A DNA stretch of 64,000 nucleotides from the NCBI RefSeq assembly GCF_007830035.1, contig NZ_VLKN01000001.1, forward strand, positions 434,001 through 498,000, written 5' to 3'. Source of the DNA: Luteimonas cucumeris (GTDB taxonomy: Bacteria > Pseudomonadota > Gammaproteobacteria > Xanthomonadales > Xanthomonadaceae). This document shows, one piece after another, positions 12,645-22,493 of this stretch; within the stretch, counting starts at the first letter, position 1, and every line of letters starts with the position of its first letter. A program made the position numbers and the translations under genes. The notes under the pieces are model-generated. The model was not told where the DNA came from and made no database searches. It was given only the letters and a program-made list of their open reading frames with translations.

Positions 12645-15163
12645 GCGCCTGCACCCGCGGCGATGACAGGAGCGCCGGTCTGCGCGCCGAGCGATTGCGC
12701 GATCGCCAGCATGTCGCCGAACACACCGGCGGCGGTGACCTGCGGGCCGGCGCCAGGACCGAGCACGACCAGCGCGTTGTCCGTATAGCGCAGGCTGCGG
12801 AACTGCACCAGGTTGTCGGTGAGGCGGGTGTGCCGGCAGGGGTGATCGGCCGGCAAGGCAACCAGCCCGACGCGCGCACGTCCGTCCTGCCCGAGCTGCG
12901 CGACATGGCGCAGGCCCAAGCCTTGCGCGTCGGCGGCGGCCAGTCGCGCCTGCATCGGCGCATCGAGTTCATGCAGGCGCGCGAGGAATTCCTCGCGGCC
13001 GACTTGCTGCAATTCCAGCGGCACCAGGCTCTCCACTTCCACGTCCTCGACCGATAGTTCGCGCCCGGCCTCGCGCGCCAGTATCACCAGCTTGCGCGCC
13101 ACGTCGAGTCCCGACAGGTCGTCGCGCGGGTCCGGCTCGGTGTAGCCCAGCGCCTGCGCCTCGCGCACCAGCGTGGAAAACGGCTGGCTGCCGTCGAAAC
13201 GGTTGAACAGCCAGGCCAGCGTGCCCGACAGCATGCCATCGATCCCGTGCAGTACGTCGCCGGTGTCGAGCAGGTTGCGCAGGGTCAGGATCACCGGCAG
13301 TCCGGCGCCGACGGTGGCCTCGTACAGGAAGCGGCCACCGCCCTGGCGCTGCGCTTCGCGGATCGCGGCGTAGCGCGTCCAGTCGCCGCTGCCGGCATGT
13401 TTGTTGGGCGTCACCACGTGGATGCCGGCGGCCAGCCATTGCGGGTATTTCGCCGCGACCGCGTCGCTGGCGCTGCAGTCGATGATCAGGCCATGCGGCA
13501 GGTGCTCGGCGCGCACGTGCGCGGCGAAAAGATCCAGGTCGGCCGCCTGCGCGGTGTCGTCGCGCAAGGCATCCAGCGCGAGGCCAGGGTTCAATCCTGT
13601 CTCCGACAACACCATGCGCCGGCTGTCGCTGATCGCGCGGATGCGCAGGTCCAGCCGCGATTGCGAGCGCAGGCGCGGCAGGGTCGCCGACAGTTGCGAC
13701 AGCAGCGCGCGGCCGACCTGGCCGGGACCGATGATGCCGACTGACACGAATTGCGGCGATAACCAGAATGCCGAGTGCGCGGCGCGCAGCGCTCGCGTGG
13801 CATCGGCGCGGGCGATGGCCAGCGAAATGTTGCGTTCGCTGGCGCCCTGCGCGATGGCGCGCACGTTGACCCGCGCCTGCGCCAGCCCGCCGAGCAGGCG
13901 CGCGGCCACGCCCGGCGTGCCGACCATGCCGTCGCCGACCGCGGCCAGCACGCAGATGTCCGCCGTCACGCGCACGGCCTGCGTGCGCTGGTCGGCCATC
14001 GCTTCTGCGAACGCGGCGGCAATCGCTGCGCGGCCGCGTTCGGCCTGGTCGGCGCGGACCACGCAGCAGATCGAATGTTCGGACGAGCCCTGCGAGATCA
14101 TCGTCACCGACACGCCGGCGCCATGCAGCGCGGCGAACAGTTTTTCAGCAGTGCCGGGCACGCCGATCATGCCGCTGCCGATCAATTCGAGGATCGCAAG
14201 ATCGTTGACCAGGCTCAGGCCCTTGACTGGCACGTCGCCGGCGTTGGCGCGCGCCTCGATCAGCGTGCCTGGCGCCTGAGGCCGCAGCGTATTGCGGATG
14301 CGCAGCGGAATGCCGCGCGACTGCACCGGCGCCAGCGTCTGTGGATGCAGTACCTTGGCGCCGAAATAGGCCAGTTCGCAGGCTTCGGCATACGACAGCG
14401 ACGGCAGGCAGACCGCATCGGGCACCAGCCGCGGATCGGCCGACAGCACGCCGTCGACATCGGTCCAGATGGTCAGCGCGTCGGCATTGCAGAGGCTGGC
14501 GAAGATCGCGGCCGAATAATCGCTGCCGTTGCGGCCGAGCGTGGTGGCATGGCCTTGCGCGTCGCTGGCGATGTAGCCGGTGACGACGGCATTGCAGCCG
14601 GGATGTCGCGCGCGCCATTGCGCGAAGCGGCGCCGGCTTTGATCCCAGTCCACGCCCACGCCCATTTCGCCGGGGTGCACGACCAGGACCTCGCGTGCGT
14701 CGAGGCGTTGCCAGCCCGCGGCTTCGCCACCAAGGGCCGCGTGTACGAGCCGCGACGACAGGATTTCACCGAGGCCGTGGATACGCGCGCGGATGCGCTC
14801 ATCAACGTCGTCATCGACGGCGACAGCTTGAAGGTTACGATGGAGCCCATCGAATTCGTCGCCGAGCGTGGCCTGCAGCGCAAACCGCTCCTGCGCATCG
14901 ATCGCCGCAGCGGCCTGCAGGTGGCGTTGTCGCAGCGCTTCCCAGCCCGGTTGCCAGTCGTCGCCGGCGCGTGCCATGTCGGCCAATGCCACCAGCGAGT
15001 TCGTCGTGCCCTGCATTGCCGACACCACCACCAGGCGCGTGGCCGCGTCATCGTCGAGCAACGCTGCAATGCCGCAGATGCGCGCGGCATCGGCCAGGCT
15101 GCTGCCGCCGAACTTGTGCACGTGGCAGGAAGAAGGTTCGTTTGAAGCAGGCGCAGACGGCAT
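12641..15163 (-). CDS. thrA: bifunctional aspartokinase / homoserine dehydrogenase
   Basis: Catalyses the first and third steps from aspartate to threonine. The product is 840 residues, near the 820 of E. coli ThrA. The aspartokinase domain begins [10 protein letters not shown] (about residue 17), with [11 protein letters not shown] further on. Tandem ACT domains follow ([32 protein letters not shown]) and are expected to mediate threonine inhibition. The homoserine dehydrogenase domain starts at the Rossmann motif [14 protein letters not shown] and contains [11 protein letters not shown]. The ATG at 15163 has a GGAG about 7 nt upstream and directly precedes the conserved domain; upstream in-frame codons fall in the leader region. 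Regulated by the thr leader at 15249-15377. Confidence 0.96.
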   Translation of the reverse strand: MPSAPASNEPSSCHVHKFGGSSLADAARICGIAALLDDDAATRLVVVSAMQGTTNSLVALADMARAGDDWQPGWEALRQRHLQAAAAIDAQERFALQATLGDEFDGLHRNLQAVAVDDDVDERIRARIHGLGEILSSRLVHAALGGEAAGWQRLDAREVLVVHPGEMGVGVDWDQSRRRFAQWRARHPGCNAVVTGYIASDAQGHATTLGRNGSDYSAAIFASLCNADALTIWTDVDGVLSADPRLVPDAVCLPSLSYAEACELAYFGAKVLHPQTLAPVQSRGIPLRIRNTLRPQAPGTLIEARANAGDVPVKGLSLVNDLAILELIGSGMIGVPGTAEKLFAALHGAGVSVTMISQGSSEHSICCVVRADQAERGRAAIAAAFAEAMADQRTQAVRVTADICVLAAVGDGMVGTPGVAARLLGGLAQARVNVRAIAQGASERNISLAIARADATRALRAAHSAFWLSPQFVSVGIIGPGQVGRALLSQLSATLPRLRSQSRLDLRIRAISDSRRMVLSETGLNPGLALDALRDDTAQAADLDLFAAHVRAEHLPHGLIIDCSASDAVAAKYPQWLAAGIHVVTPNKHAGSGDWTRYAAIREAQRQGGGRFLYEATVGAGLPVILTLRNLLDTGDVLHGIDGMLSGTLAWLFNRFDGSQPFSTLVREAQALGYTEPDPRDDLSGLDVARKLVILAREAGRELSVEDVEVESLVPLELQQVGREEFLARLHELDAPMQARLAAADAQGLGLRHVAQLGQDGRARVGLVALPADHPCRHTRLTDNLVQFRSLRYTDNALVVLGPGAGPQVTAAGVFGDMLAIAQSLGAQTGAPVIAAGAGA

Positions 15164-15202
15164 GTCGGAGCTCCGGTTGGGCTCCGCACTGCGATCCGGG
15201 GA

Positions 15203-15284
15203 GGGCTGCCAGCCCGCACCCTGTTCGGGTGCGAAGCGGCGTGGTCGATCAGAAGGACACGCGCGTCCGCACCCGGGAACAGGT
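15203..15284 (-). promoter_or_regulatory. thr attenuator: mutually exclusive RNA hairpins
   Basis: After the leader stop, the RNA can form CGCACCC-GAACA-GGGTGCG (15215-15233), abutted by GGGCT-GGC-AGCCC (15203-15215). Segment 15268-15284, at the end of the Thr codon run (ACCTGTTCCCGGGTGCG), can instead pair with 15218-15233 over about 15 bp with small bulges, which would prevent the first hairpin. This is the 2:3 versus 3:4 logic of attenuation. No U-run follows the hairpin, so whether it terminates transcription or hides the thrA start region is unclear. Confidence 0.65.
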
Positions 15285-15377
15285 GGTGGTCGTGGTGGTA
15301 ATCGTCGTCGCAGCCGCGAACGCATTGCCGCGGGACGGCAATGGAACGAAGCGGGCGATGGCGGGCGCGGCGTGCAT
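15249..15377 (-). CDS. thrL: thr operon leader peptide
   Basis: A 42-codon leader whose residues 24-32 read TTITTTTTT: eight Thr and one Ile codon in nine positions, directly comparable to enteric ThrL. It precedes thrA and a pair of competing hairpins. The ATG at 15377 was chosen because a promoter-like pair (TTGACG, 18 nt, TATTGC) ends 6 nt before it. A longer in-frame reading would start upstream of that promoter. No Shine-Dalgarno is visible, so a leaderless start is likely. Expected role: relieve attenuation of thrABC when threonyl- or isoleucyl-tRNA is scarce. Confidence 0.88.
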   Translation of the reverse strand: MHAAPAIARFVPLPSRGNAFAAATTITTTTTTCSRVRTRVSF

Positions 15378-15383
15378 GCGACA

Positions 15384-15413
15384 GCAATACCGGACGATGG
15401 TGCGTTGCGTCAA
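15384..15413 (-). promoter_or_regulatory. candidate sigma70 promoter of the thr operon
   Basis: TTGACG at 15408-15413 (5 of 6 to consensus) and TATTGC at 15384-15389 with an 18-nt spacer. The predicted transcription start falls at the leader ATG (15377), as in the ilv operon. Confidence 0.6.
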
Positions 15414-15571
15414 GGGGATCCGATGATGACGGCCCTGCGCGATCGTCCCCTTCGTCCGGTGGTTCTGCTGCGAGGTCCCCGGCGGCAAAGCTCAACAGCG
15501 CGCGGGTGGCAAGTCGCTCCCACGAAGCCTGCACGTGGCGACCGACCGCTGCCCATGATTCAATAGGCGCC

Positions 15572-17663
<2,092 letters not shown>

Positions 17664-17668
17664 GGCTC

Positions 17669-17697
17669 GCCGACCGGGCCGCTGGGCGCTGGTCGGC
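17669..17697 (+). terminator. possible weak terminator hairpin after thiC
   Basis: GCCGACC / GGTCGGC pair across a 15-nt loop starting 5 nt after the thiC stop. No U-run follows (tacaggtg), so this may only be a 3'-end stabilising hairpin. Confidence 0.3.
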
Positions 17698-17783
17698 TAC
17701 AGGTGAACCGTTCGGAAATCGTTCGCGCCGGGTCGACAGGCCCGGCGTAGACTCGCGACAGGTAACGAACCGGAGCATTGGTC

Positions 17784-18401
17784 ATGAAACCCCGTGATGT
17801 TTTTTCCTGGCGAGGCGGTCTGTTGCTGTTGTTCGCCGCGTTGCTGTCCGCCTGCGCGACCGGTCCGCGCATCCGCAGCGAAACCGATCCGGAAGCCGAT
17901 TTCTCGCGCTATCGCAGCTGGGCGTTCTACGAGCCGATCGCGATGGAGGAGAACACCGGTTACTCCACCTGGATTACCGATCGCATCCGTGCCAACGTCA
18001 GGCGCGAGATGGAGGCGCGCGGCTTCAGGTACGACGCCAAGTCGCCGGACCTTAAAGTCAATTTCCAGGGCATCCTGCAGGATCGCACCGACATCTACAA
18101 CGTGCCGATGGTCGACTACCAGTACTTCTACAACTACCGGGCGCGTCGTTACGTGGCGGTGCCCTACTGGTACGACGAGGCCCACGTCAGCAACTACACC
18201 GAAGGCACGCTGACCATCGATCTGGTCGACGCGCAGCGCAATCGACTGGTCTGGACCGGCGATGCCATCGGCCGTGTCACGCGTCGCTCGCCACAGGAGC
18301 GTCTGCAGGACGTGGATCGCGCGATCTTCGAGATCTTCCAGCGCTTCCCGTTCCAGGCCGGCTCCAACGTGCCGGTCGCACCCGCCGCGCAGGTGAAATG
18401 A
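17784..18401 (+). CDS. DUF4136-type lipoprotein
   Basis: A 205-residue predicted outer-membrane or periplasmic lipoprotein. It has a short basic N-terminus, a hydrophobic stretch GLLLLFAALLSAC and a lipobox with the lipidated cysteine at residue 24. The mature part (FSRYRSWAFYEP ... EGTLTIDLVDAQRNRLVWTGDAIGRV) matches the DUF4136 pattern seen in many proteobacterial lipoproteins of unknown function. The ATG at 17784 has CGGAG 8 nt upstream; a TTG two codons earlier is a poor alternative. The stop overlaps the next gene as ATGA, so lipoprotein and channel-like protein are probably co-expressed. Function unknown. Confidence 0.85.
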   Translation: MKPRDVFSWRGGLLLLFAALLSACATGPRIRSETDPEADFSRYRSWAFYEPIAMEENTGYSTWITDRIRANVRREMEARGFRYDAKSPDLKVNFQGILQDRTDIYNVPMVDYQYFYNYRARRYVAVPYWYDEAHVSNYTEGTLTIDLVDAQRNRLVWTGDAIGRVTRRSPQERLQDVDRAIFEIFQRFPFQAGSNVPVAPAAQVK

Positions 18402-19108
18402 TGGCTGCGCCCTCGAAGCCGATACCGGAAGACCCGCTCGGCTTCGGGCGCTGGACCGCCAGCCTCAGGAGCCATCCCTCCGGCTGGCTGCTCGGCGTGC
18501 AGCTGCTGACCGTCCTCGTCAATCCGTTGATGGAAAACACCGCGGCCGGACGCGCGGTGTTCGGCGCCTTCGGCATCGTGGTGCTGGCGCTGGCCTTGTG
18601 GGTGGTCAACCGCAGCCATGCCGTGAACTGGATCGCATGGCTGCTGGCCGTTCCGTCGGTGGCGTTGTCGCTGGCCGCCAATATCGGCGGGCAGACGCAG
18701 CTGCTGCCGATGGCACACATGCTGGAATCGGCGCTGTATTTCTACGCGGCCGGCGCGCTGACCGCGTACATGCTCGCCGACAACCGCGTCAGCATGGACG
18801 AGCTGCTGGCCGCCGGCGCCACGTTCACCCTGTTGGCGTGGGCATTCGCCTTCGCGTTCTCGGTGTGCCAGAGCTGGTATCCGGGCAGCTTCACCGCCGC
18901 GGTCAACACCGAATCGCCGCGCACCTGGATGGAACTGCTGTTCCTCAGTTTCAGCCTGTTGTCCGGCGTGGGCCTGAGCGACATCGTGCCGGTGACGCCG
19001 CCGGCGCGTGCGTTGACGATGCTGGCGATGTTCGCCGGCGTCATGTACATCGCCATCGTGGTGTCGCGCCTGATCGCCTTGACCACCTTGCGCCTGCGTC
19101 GCGACTGA
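18398..19108 (+). CDS. channel-like membrane protein with non-canonical filter
   Basis: A 236-residue polytopic membrane protein with about six hydrophobic segments. The C-terminal pore region (LLFLSFSLLSGVGLSDIVPV, then TPPARALTMLAMFAGVMYIAIVVSRL) aligns by eye with the P-loop and last helix of two-TM potassium channels, where TLTTLGYGDIVPVTP is usual. The filter GYGD is replaced by GLSD, so potassium selectivity is doubtful. It starts inside the lipoprotein gene (ATGATG; either codon may initiate). Partner and substrate are unknown. It could be a channel relative that lost conductance, or one with another selectivity. Confidence 0.7.
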   Translation: MMAAPSKPIPEDPLGFGRWTASLRSHPSGWLLGVQLLTVLVNPLMENTAAGRAVFGAFGIVVLALALWVVNRSHAVNWIAWLLAVPSVALSLAANIGGQTQLLPMAHMLESALYFYAAGALTAYMLADNRVSMDELLAAGATFTLLAWAFAFAFSVCQSWYPGSFTAAVNTESPRTWMELLFLSFSLLSGVGLSDIVPVTPPARALTMLAMFAGVMYIAIVVSRLIALTTLRLRRD

Positions 19109-19167
19109 TCCAGCGCGCGCGGCGCATGCCGCGTGCGATGTTCCGCTTGCCTGGACGTTTGCTGCGG

Positions 19168-19542
19168 TTACGCAGGTCTTGCGCGCGCGGCGACCCGCGC
19201 GACGCTGGCCGGCGTCACGTGCCAGCGGGCGGCGTCGTCGTATTCGAAATCGACCGTGGCCTTGCCGGTGGCGCGATCCAGTTGCACCACGCAGGCCAGC
19301 CAGGGTTGCCGGCCGTCGAGCCGGGTGACCTCGCGCAGTTCGTCGAGGCGGTCTTCCAGTTCGAACGATTCCGGGGTCGCCGGCGTGCCTTCGCCGTGCC
19401 CGAGGTAACGGAAGCCGTTGAGTTTGGACACGTCGTCGCCATGCCAGACCACCAGCGCGTACTGGTCCCAGGGCTGCGATGAAACCTTGTGATCGGCAAC
19501 GATCAACCGGCCGATTTCGACGATCAACTCATCCCGGGTCAT
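19168..19542 (-). CDS. YezG/EsaG (DUF600)-like immunity protein
   Basis: A 124-residue soluble acidic protein. The C-terminal half, WLACVVQLDRATGKATVDFEYDDAARWHVTP, matches the characteristic pattern of the YezG/EsaG (DUF600) family, which neutralises nuclease toxins of the EssD/YeeF type. Its ATG overlaps the stop of the nuclease gene (ATGA at 19539-19542), the usual toxin-then-immunity order. Inferred role: bind and inhibit the toxin made by the preceding gene. The assignment rests on pattern recall and context, not a search. It ends 59 nt from the convergent channel-like gene. Confidence 0.65.
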   Translation of the reverse strand: MTRDELIVEIGRLIVADHKVSSQPWDQYALVVWHGDDVSKLNGFRYLGHGEGTPATPESFELEDRLDELREVTRLDGRQPWLACVVQLDRATGKATVDFEYDDAARWHVTPASVARVAARARPA

Positions 19543-20489
19543 GGATCGCGATGGGTCCCGTAATTCGCCATGTCCGCGAGCGGCACGCGTTCGTATTTCT
19601 GGCCGGCTTCGTTGCGGAAGGTCACGCGCTGATCGTACACGACGTCGCCGGAAGCCGGATCGACCACTTCATACGACACGCGCACGCGATCCGGGCGATC
19701 CTGTCCCGCGGGCGACAGGTCGATGCGGATGCGCACGTCCATGCCGCTGTCGATCCAGTCGGCCCATTCGTTCTCCAGCGTCTTGTAGGCGCTGACGTTG
19801 AAGTTGCCGTCCTGCGGGAACAGGTTCTTCAGGCCCTGGTCGGTGACGAAGCGGTGGCCGATCAGATGGCCGCCATGATCGCCTTCGATGCCGCGATCGG
19901 CGGCTTCGCGCTGCGCGTCGGTTTCGGCGTTGCTGCGCTCGAGGTCGGTGAACACCTGGCTCAGGTCGGCTTCGGCGCGGATCGGGCGTCCCTGGCCATC
20001 GACGGTCCAGGTGACGGTGTTGTCGCCGACGCGCTCGGTGATCCCGGTCGTGCGCGCGTCGCCAACGACGACAGGATCGGTAACGACGCGTTCGAAGAAA
20101 GCCTGCGGCTGCGTGTTCGAACGCAATCCCACCGGATCGGCATCGACCGGATGGACGCTGTGGTCCATCGCCTCGGCCAGTCGCGTGCGTTGCGCGTGCA
20201 CGTCCAGATCGTGCGGGGCCGAGGCCAGGGCGCGATCGAGTGTGCCCAGGACCGCGGCGCCTTCCACGCTGGCGCCCAGTTGCGACAGCTGACGATCATC
20301 GAGGCCATCGACCAGCGTGGCGGCGGCCCGTGGCCGGTCGACGAACGCGGCGTCGTCGAGCGTGCGCTGGATCTGCGCAGGCGAGGTGATGGCGGGCGGC
20401 TCGACGGGCGAGACCCGCAGATCGCGTTGCGGTTCGCCGATGCGTACCGGATCGAACATGCCGCCGCCTCCGCCGAAGATGGATGGCAT
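19539..20489 (-). CDS. EssD-like DNA/RNA non-specific endonuclease toxin
   Basis: A 316-residue protein. Residues about 150-290 contain GDHGGHLIGHRF (204-213), resembling the (D)GGHLIA catalytic motif of beta-beta-alpha-metal endonucleases of the Endonuclea_NS_2 type used by EssD and YeeF toxins. This is followed by the conserved NLFPQDGNFNVSAYKTLENEWADWI, whose asparagine is the likely metal ligand. The N-terminal 150 residues are Ala/Asp-rich and unrecognised, probably a delivery region. No signal peptide. A GTG at 20507 is an alternative start; neither start has a good Shine-Dalgarno. A DUF600-like immunity gene overlaps its stop. The secretion route cannot be told from this window. Confidence 0.72.
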   Translation of the reverse strand: MPSIFGGGGGMFDPVRIGEPQRDLRVSPVEPPAITSPAQIQRTLDDAAFVDRPRAAATLVDGLDDRQLSQLGASVEGAAVLGTLDRALASAPHDLDVHAQRTRLAEAMDHSVHPVDADPVGLRSNTQPQAFFERVVTDPVVVGDARTTGITERVGDNTVTWTVDGQGRPIRAEADLSQVFTDLERSNAETDAQREAADRGIEGDHGGHLIGHRFVTDQGLKNLFPQDGNFNVSAYKTLENEWADWIDSGMDVRIRIDLSPAGQDRPDRVRVSYEVVDPASGDVVYDQRVTFRNEAGQKYERVPLADMANYGTHRDP

Positions 20490-20600
20490 TCTGACGATCG
20501 TGCCCACGGTCGTTAATCAGGGCAGACCCTAGGACGCTTCCAAACAGCGGCGCATACGCCTTCCGCGCACGCGAGGGATGATGGTAAGAGGGGACAGCCG

Positions 20601-20894
20601 TCAGGCCGCGAGGCGCTCTTCGATGTCGCGCAGCCAGTCGCGGTAAGTGCCGCCATCCTGGCTTGCGTCGTATTCGCTGCCCAGTTCCTGCACCAGGCTG
20701 GCGAGCGTGTCCTCGTCGAGGTCCTGCGCCAGCAGGCGTGCGATCTCGTCGCGAAGCTGCGCGACCTGCCGTTCGGATTCGCCTTCGAGGTAGTAGTCGA
20801 CCACCGCCTGCGGGCTGTCGTGTTCGACCGCCCAGTCCTGGTGGAAGTACGCGGACAGGAAGTTCTGCAACGCGGGGAAACCACTCATCGGCAT
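20601..20894 (-). CDS. CdiI-type immunity protein
   Basis: A 97-residue acidic protein beginning FPALQNFLSAYFHQDWAVEH, the N-terminal pattern of contact-dependent growth inhibition immunity proteins (CdiI_2 type) that accompany RNase A-like CdiA toxins. It starts 3 nt after the stop of the RNase A-like toxin gene, so the two are coupled. Expected role: inactivate that toxin in the producing cell. ATG codons at 20894 and 20888 are both possible starts. It is followed after 111 nt by the second toxin gene on the same strand. Confidence 0.75.
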   Translation of the reverse strand: MPMSGFPALQNFLSAYFHQDWAVEHDSPQAVVDYYLEGESERQVAQLRDEIARLLAQDLDEDTLASLVQELGSEYDASQDGGTYRDWLRDIEERLAA

Positions 20895-20897
20895 CGC

Positions 20898-21641
20898 TCA
20901 GGGCGCGGTGGGATAACCGGTGACGATTCTATAGCCGATGCCGAGCGAGTCGGAACGTTCCAGCACGAGTTTCACGGAGAAAACATCCTCGGCCTGCGAT
21001 TCGCCGCGCTGCACGGAGATGCCGGTGCTGGCGTCGAAACGGGCGTCGATCACCAGGCGCCGGCCGCCGTCGCCGCCGACCCAGGCATCGATCTCGTCCT
21101 GGTGCTCGGCAATCGTGGCGGCAACGAAGTGTTCGGCCGCGGGCAGGTCGCGGAAACTGGACGAGGCGCTGATGTTCTCCCTCTGGAGGCGATCGACCAG
21201 GTCCTGCTCGCTCTTGCCGACATGGCGCTCGATCAGGTGGCTGCCGGCCTGTTCATGCGCCTCCAGGCCACCGCCGGGCACTTCGCCTGGGGTGCCGGGC
21301 GGATCGACCGGGCCGAGGTGGGCGTCGAGATTGCGCTGTGTGGCCTCGACCGCGTCGCGTTCGACGCGCGACAGGTCGCCAACCGGCAATTCGCCTAAAG
21401 CCTCGCGGATGCGGCCCAGCAGCGGGTCGAGCTGCTCGGCGAAGGTCGGGTCGCCCTTCGCCAGCGCGATGGCGTCGTCGGTCTGGCCGAGGAAACCGGT
21501 CAGCTGATCGCTGCCGGCCAGGTCGACCAGGTGCGCGAGCAGGTCTTCATCGGCCACCGCGGCGGCCAGCGCATCGGGCCGTACCGGCCGCAGGCAGGTC
21601 GGCGACCACTCGGACGCCAGGTAGGGACGCACGCCATCCAT
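20898..21641 (-). CDS. polymorphic toxin with bacterial RNase A-like (CdiA-CT) domain
   Basis: A 247-residue protein. Residues about 128-247 fit the bacterial RNase A-like toxin domain: EAHEQAGSHLIERHVGKSEQ (candidate catalytic H135 and H140), then the SSFRDLPAAEHFVAATIAEH segment, and the C-terminal GYRIVTGYPTAP that ends this family. The N-terminal 125 residues contain helical Leu/Asp-rich sequence and a Pro/Gly linker (DPPGTPGEVPGG) separating them from the toxin domain. GAGG lies 7 nt before the ATG at 21641. The cognate CdiI-like gene follows directly. No CdiB, TPS or haemagglutinin sequence is nearby, so this is not a classical cdiBAI locus. Confidence 0.78.
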   Translation of the reverse strand: MDGVRPYLASEWSPTCLRPVRPDALAAAVADEDLLAHLVDLAGSDQLTGFLGQTDDAIALAKGDPTFAEQLDPLLGRIREALGELPVGDLSRVERDAVEATQRNLDAHLGPVDPPGTPGEVPGGGLEAHEQAGSHLIERHVGKSEQDLVDRLQRENISASSSFRDLPAAEHFVAATIAEHQDEIDAWVGGDGGRRLVIDARFDASTGISVQRGESQAEDVFSVKLVLERSDSLGIGYRIVTGYPTAP

Positions 21642-21725
21642 GTTTCGCCTCACCGTGTAGGGGATGGCGGAAGGCTAGGGATTACGTGGTCTGCGGGCCA
21701 GCTGGTGCCGGCCCTAGTGCGCGAC

Positions 21726-22274
21726 TCAGAAGTTCGGCTTGTCCGGCAGCTCGCTGTAGCGCTTGATCGCGTCGTTGAGGATCGCCTTGGCCTCGGCCGC
21801 GCCGCCCCAGCCATCGAGCTTGACCCACTTGCCCTTTTCCAGGTCCTTGTAGTGCTCGAAGAAGTGGCCGATGCGCTCGCACCAGTGCGGGCTGACCTTG
21901 GCGATGTCGTCGATGTGGCTGTAGCCGGCGAAGACCTTGTCGACCGGCACGGCCAGGATCTTCTCGTCGCTGCCGGCCTCGTCGGACATCTTCAGCACGC
22001 CGACCGGGCGGCAGCGGATCACCGAGCCGGGGATCAGCGGCAGCGGCAGGATCACCAGCACGTCGGCCGGGTCACCGTCGCCGCACAGGGTGTGCGGGAT
22101 GTAGCCGTAGTTGCACGGGTAGCGCATCGGCGTGGACAGGATGCGGTCGACGAAGATCGCGCCGCTGGCCTTGTCGACCTCGTACTTGACCGGCTCGGCG
22201 TCCTTGGGGATTTCGATGATGACGTTGATTTCGTCCGGCGGGTTCTTGCCGGTGGGGACGAGGTCCAGGCCCAT
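21726..22274 (-). CDS. ppa: inorganic pyrophosphatase, family I
   Basis: Soluble Mg2+-dependent hydrolysis of PPi, which drives biosynthetic reactions. The product is 182 residues and contains the family signature DGDPADVLV and the conserved PCNYGYIPHTLCGD. The C-terminal metal and lysine residues (FFEHYKDLEKGKWVKLDGW) are intact. The ATG at 22274 follows a poorly defined ribosome site. It lies 84 nt upstream of the toxin operon on the same strand, with no clear terminator between, so some read-through is possible. A membrane H+-pumping PPase (hppA) and a PPi-dependent phosphofructokinase lie within 10 kb. Confidence 0.96.
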   Translation of the reverse strand: MGLDLVPTGKNPPDEINVIIEIPKDAEPVKYEVDKASGAIFVDRILSTPMRYPCNYGYIPHTLCGDGDPADVLVILPLPLIPGSVIRCRPVGVLKMSDEAGSDEKILAVPVDKVFAGYSHIDDIAKVSPHWCERIGHFFEHYKDLEKGKWVKLDGWGGAAEAKAILNDAIKRYSELPDKPNF

Positions 22275-22416
22275 TGCGTGCTGCTCCGATCGGTTTTCCG
22301 CTCCCGGTTAGGGCGACGGATGAAAGGGGGAAAGTGAGGTTGGTTGCCATTCTACGCGCTGGTGCTGCATCGCAGCATCCCGGGCGACACCCCAGATCGC
22401 TAGGGTACGCCCCAGC

Positions 22417-22445
22417 TTGGTCGGCGCCGTACGGGTCCGTATACA
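22417..22445 (+). promoter_or_regulatory. candidate sigma70 promoter of the RTX-protease gene
   Basis: TTGGTC (22417-22422), 17-nt spacer, TATACA (22440-22445). It gives a leader of about 40 nt before the ATG at 22494, which has a GGGAG ribosome site. The region between ppa and this promoter shows nothing else. Confidence 0.55.
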
Positions 22446-22493
22446 TGCTTTCCAGCCCATGCCCCACCGCATCGGAATCCGAAGGGAGATGCC

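Noticed and set aside
15378-15488. Longer version of the thr leader peptide starting at 15488
   Set aside because: The promoter-like TTGACG/TATTGC lies inside that extension, so the upstream codons would not be transcribed from it.
17669-17697. Strong terminator of thiC
   Set aside because: There is a stem but no U-run, so it is listed only as a low-confidence hairpin.
19168-21641. Classical contact-dependent inhibition (cdiBAI) locus or type IV effector with XVIPCD domain
   Set aside because: No CdiB, filamentous haemagglutinin repeats or TPS domain are present. The toxin domains are C-terminal, whereas XVIPCD would be C-terminal itself, and no such region is seen.
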